This document shows positions 36,947 through 37,941 of a stretch of DNA of 37,941 nucleotides, one piece after another. Positions within the stretch are counted from its first letter, which is position 1; the number at the start of each line of letters is the position of its first letter. A model generated the notes under the pieces. It saw only the letters and a program-made list of their open reading frames with translations, made no database searches and was not told where the DNA came from. This DNA comes from Methanomicrobiales archaeon (GTDB lineage: Archaea; Halobacteriota; Methanomicrobia; Methanomicrobiales; JACTUA01), in assembly GCA_028678665.1 (NCBI GenBank), contig JAJRDA010000003.1:1-37941 (forward strand), in the 5' to 3' direction. Position numbers and translations under genes: made by a program.

Positions 36947-37708
36947 CTACCGGCCGATATACCCGGGGGGCAGGGTGCAGAGGGCTTTCCTCAGAACGTC
37001 CTCTTCCGGTCTGAAGTACAGCTGGTCATGCCCCTTCCAGGTGGTGCAGTTGCGGAAGACCACCGCCGGGGTCCCCTGGTGGCTCTCCCCCATCACGAAG
37101 TTGGCGAACCCGGCGATCTCGTCCACCACGGCCTCCTCGGTGATCTTCAGCACGTGCCCGAAGAGGTCCGTGTCCTTCCTGAAGTCCCGGATGGCGGTCA
37201 TCCCGGCCCACCCGATCGCATGGCCGGTCTGGCCCCTCCGGAACGCCCTCCCGACGGTATCGGTGATGATCACGCCCACACTGCTCCCCGATACCTCACG
37301 GATCCTGGCGCGGACCCCTTCTGCGGCGGCCATGGGATCAGGGGGCAGCAGGATTACCATCCCGTCCTCGATATTGGACCGGTCCACACCTGACCGGACC
37401 CCGATGTGACCGTTCTTCATCACCGACAGGATGAAGGGGTGCTCCAGAATCACCTCCTGGGCCTCGTCCAGCACCGCCTGGACGAACCGGGGATCCTCCC
37501 CGTCCCTCTCCGCGATCCGCAGGGCACGGGGGGAGGGAGTGATGGAGGGAAGGGCCCGTGTGTGGCCATTCGCCTTGGAGTAGACGGTGTGGGCCATGCT
37601 CAGGATATCCCCGTCCCGGAGGGGCACCCGGGCGTGGATCAGGGAGGGGAGATCATCCCCCTTCCTGATGAGGGGGAGGCCTTCCACCGGAATCACCGAG
37701 ATCTTCAT
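36947..37708 (-). CDS. cofE: Coenzyme F420-0:L-glutamate ligase
   Basis: MKISVIPVEGLPLIRKGDDLPSLI, ILSVMKNGHIGVRSGVDRSNIEDGMVILLPPDP, VGVIITDTVGRAFRRGQTGHAIGWAGM. Confidence 0.94.
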   Translation of the reverse strand: MKISVIPVEGLPLIRKGDDLPSLIHARVPLRDGDILSMAHTVYSKANGHTRALPSITPSPRALRIAERDGEDPRFVQAVLDEAQEVILEHPFILSVMKNGHIGVRSGVDRSNIEDGMVILLPPDPMAAAEGVRARIREVSGSSVGVIITDTVGRAFRRGQTGHAIGWAGMTAIRDFRKDTDLFGHVLKITEEAVVDEIAGFANFVMGESHQGTPAVVFRNCTTWKGHDQLYFRPEEDVLRKALCTLPPGYIGR

Positions 37709-37837
37709 ACCAGCACTGTGGCACACCTTGGGTGATAAACCGTGGCATGGGGGAAAGAAATGAAGTGGCCGATCGGTGGAGCATCGCGAATGGCCACAGC
37801 CCGGTTGCACATGCGGCGAGATAACCCCATGGAGAGT

Positions 37838-37907
37838 CTCTCCTCACTGGGGGTGGGGTCGGGTGGGGGGCACAGCCCCCACCCGTCGCCCTCCCCGATG
37901 AGGAGAG
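37838..37907 (+). repeat. Family A intergenic long-hairpin element, copy A4
   Basis: CTCTCCTCA ct GGGGG t GGGG t CGGGTGGGGGGC aca GCCCCCACCCG tcg CCC t CCCC ga TGAGGAGAG; same architecture as A1. Confidence 0.9.
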
Positions 37908-37941
37908 GTGAGCCGTGGCTATTCCACGATCCCGTCCCACA

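Noticed and set aside
36554-37393. 279-aa + ORF crossing the repeat nest and cofE
   Set aside because: Translation of hairpin repeats plus antisense of cofE; no independent coding signal.

Overview
GC-rich archaeal chromosome segment. The gene complement (proteasome-activating nucleotidase, CofE, a coenzyme F390 synthetase-like ligase, a beta-RFAP-synthase-like GHMP protein, DUF2148, DUF4013) points to a methanogen, probably Methanomicrobiales-like. Most of it is ordinary chromosomal coding: split NAD(P) transhydrogenase (pntA1/A2/B), catalase, a three-gene glycan cluster, leuA/cimA-ilvB-ilvN, purH, grpE-dnaK-dnaJ, msrB, pan, several radical SAM proteins, an FKBP-type isomerase, F390 synthetase-like and cofE. 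No rRNA, tRNA, CRISPR array or intact transposon was recognised. The most interesting non-coding signal is two dispersed families of GC-rich intergenic hairpin elements. Family A has four copies; two fold end-to-end into a ~67-70 nt interrupted hairpin with compensatory base changes between copies. Family B has about five copies, partly nested with A. Other notable points: a leuA/cimA homologue whose conserved N-terminus has no in-frame ATG/GTG/TTG start (ATT where Met is expected, or a frameshift), a decayed DUF4013 paralogue next to an intact one, a 3' remnant of a sodium:solute symporter, and a 38-bp divergent spacer with two interdigitated TATA-like boxes. All identifications come from reading sequence motifs; no database search was run.
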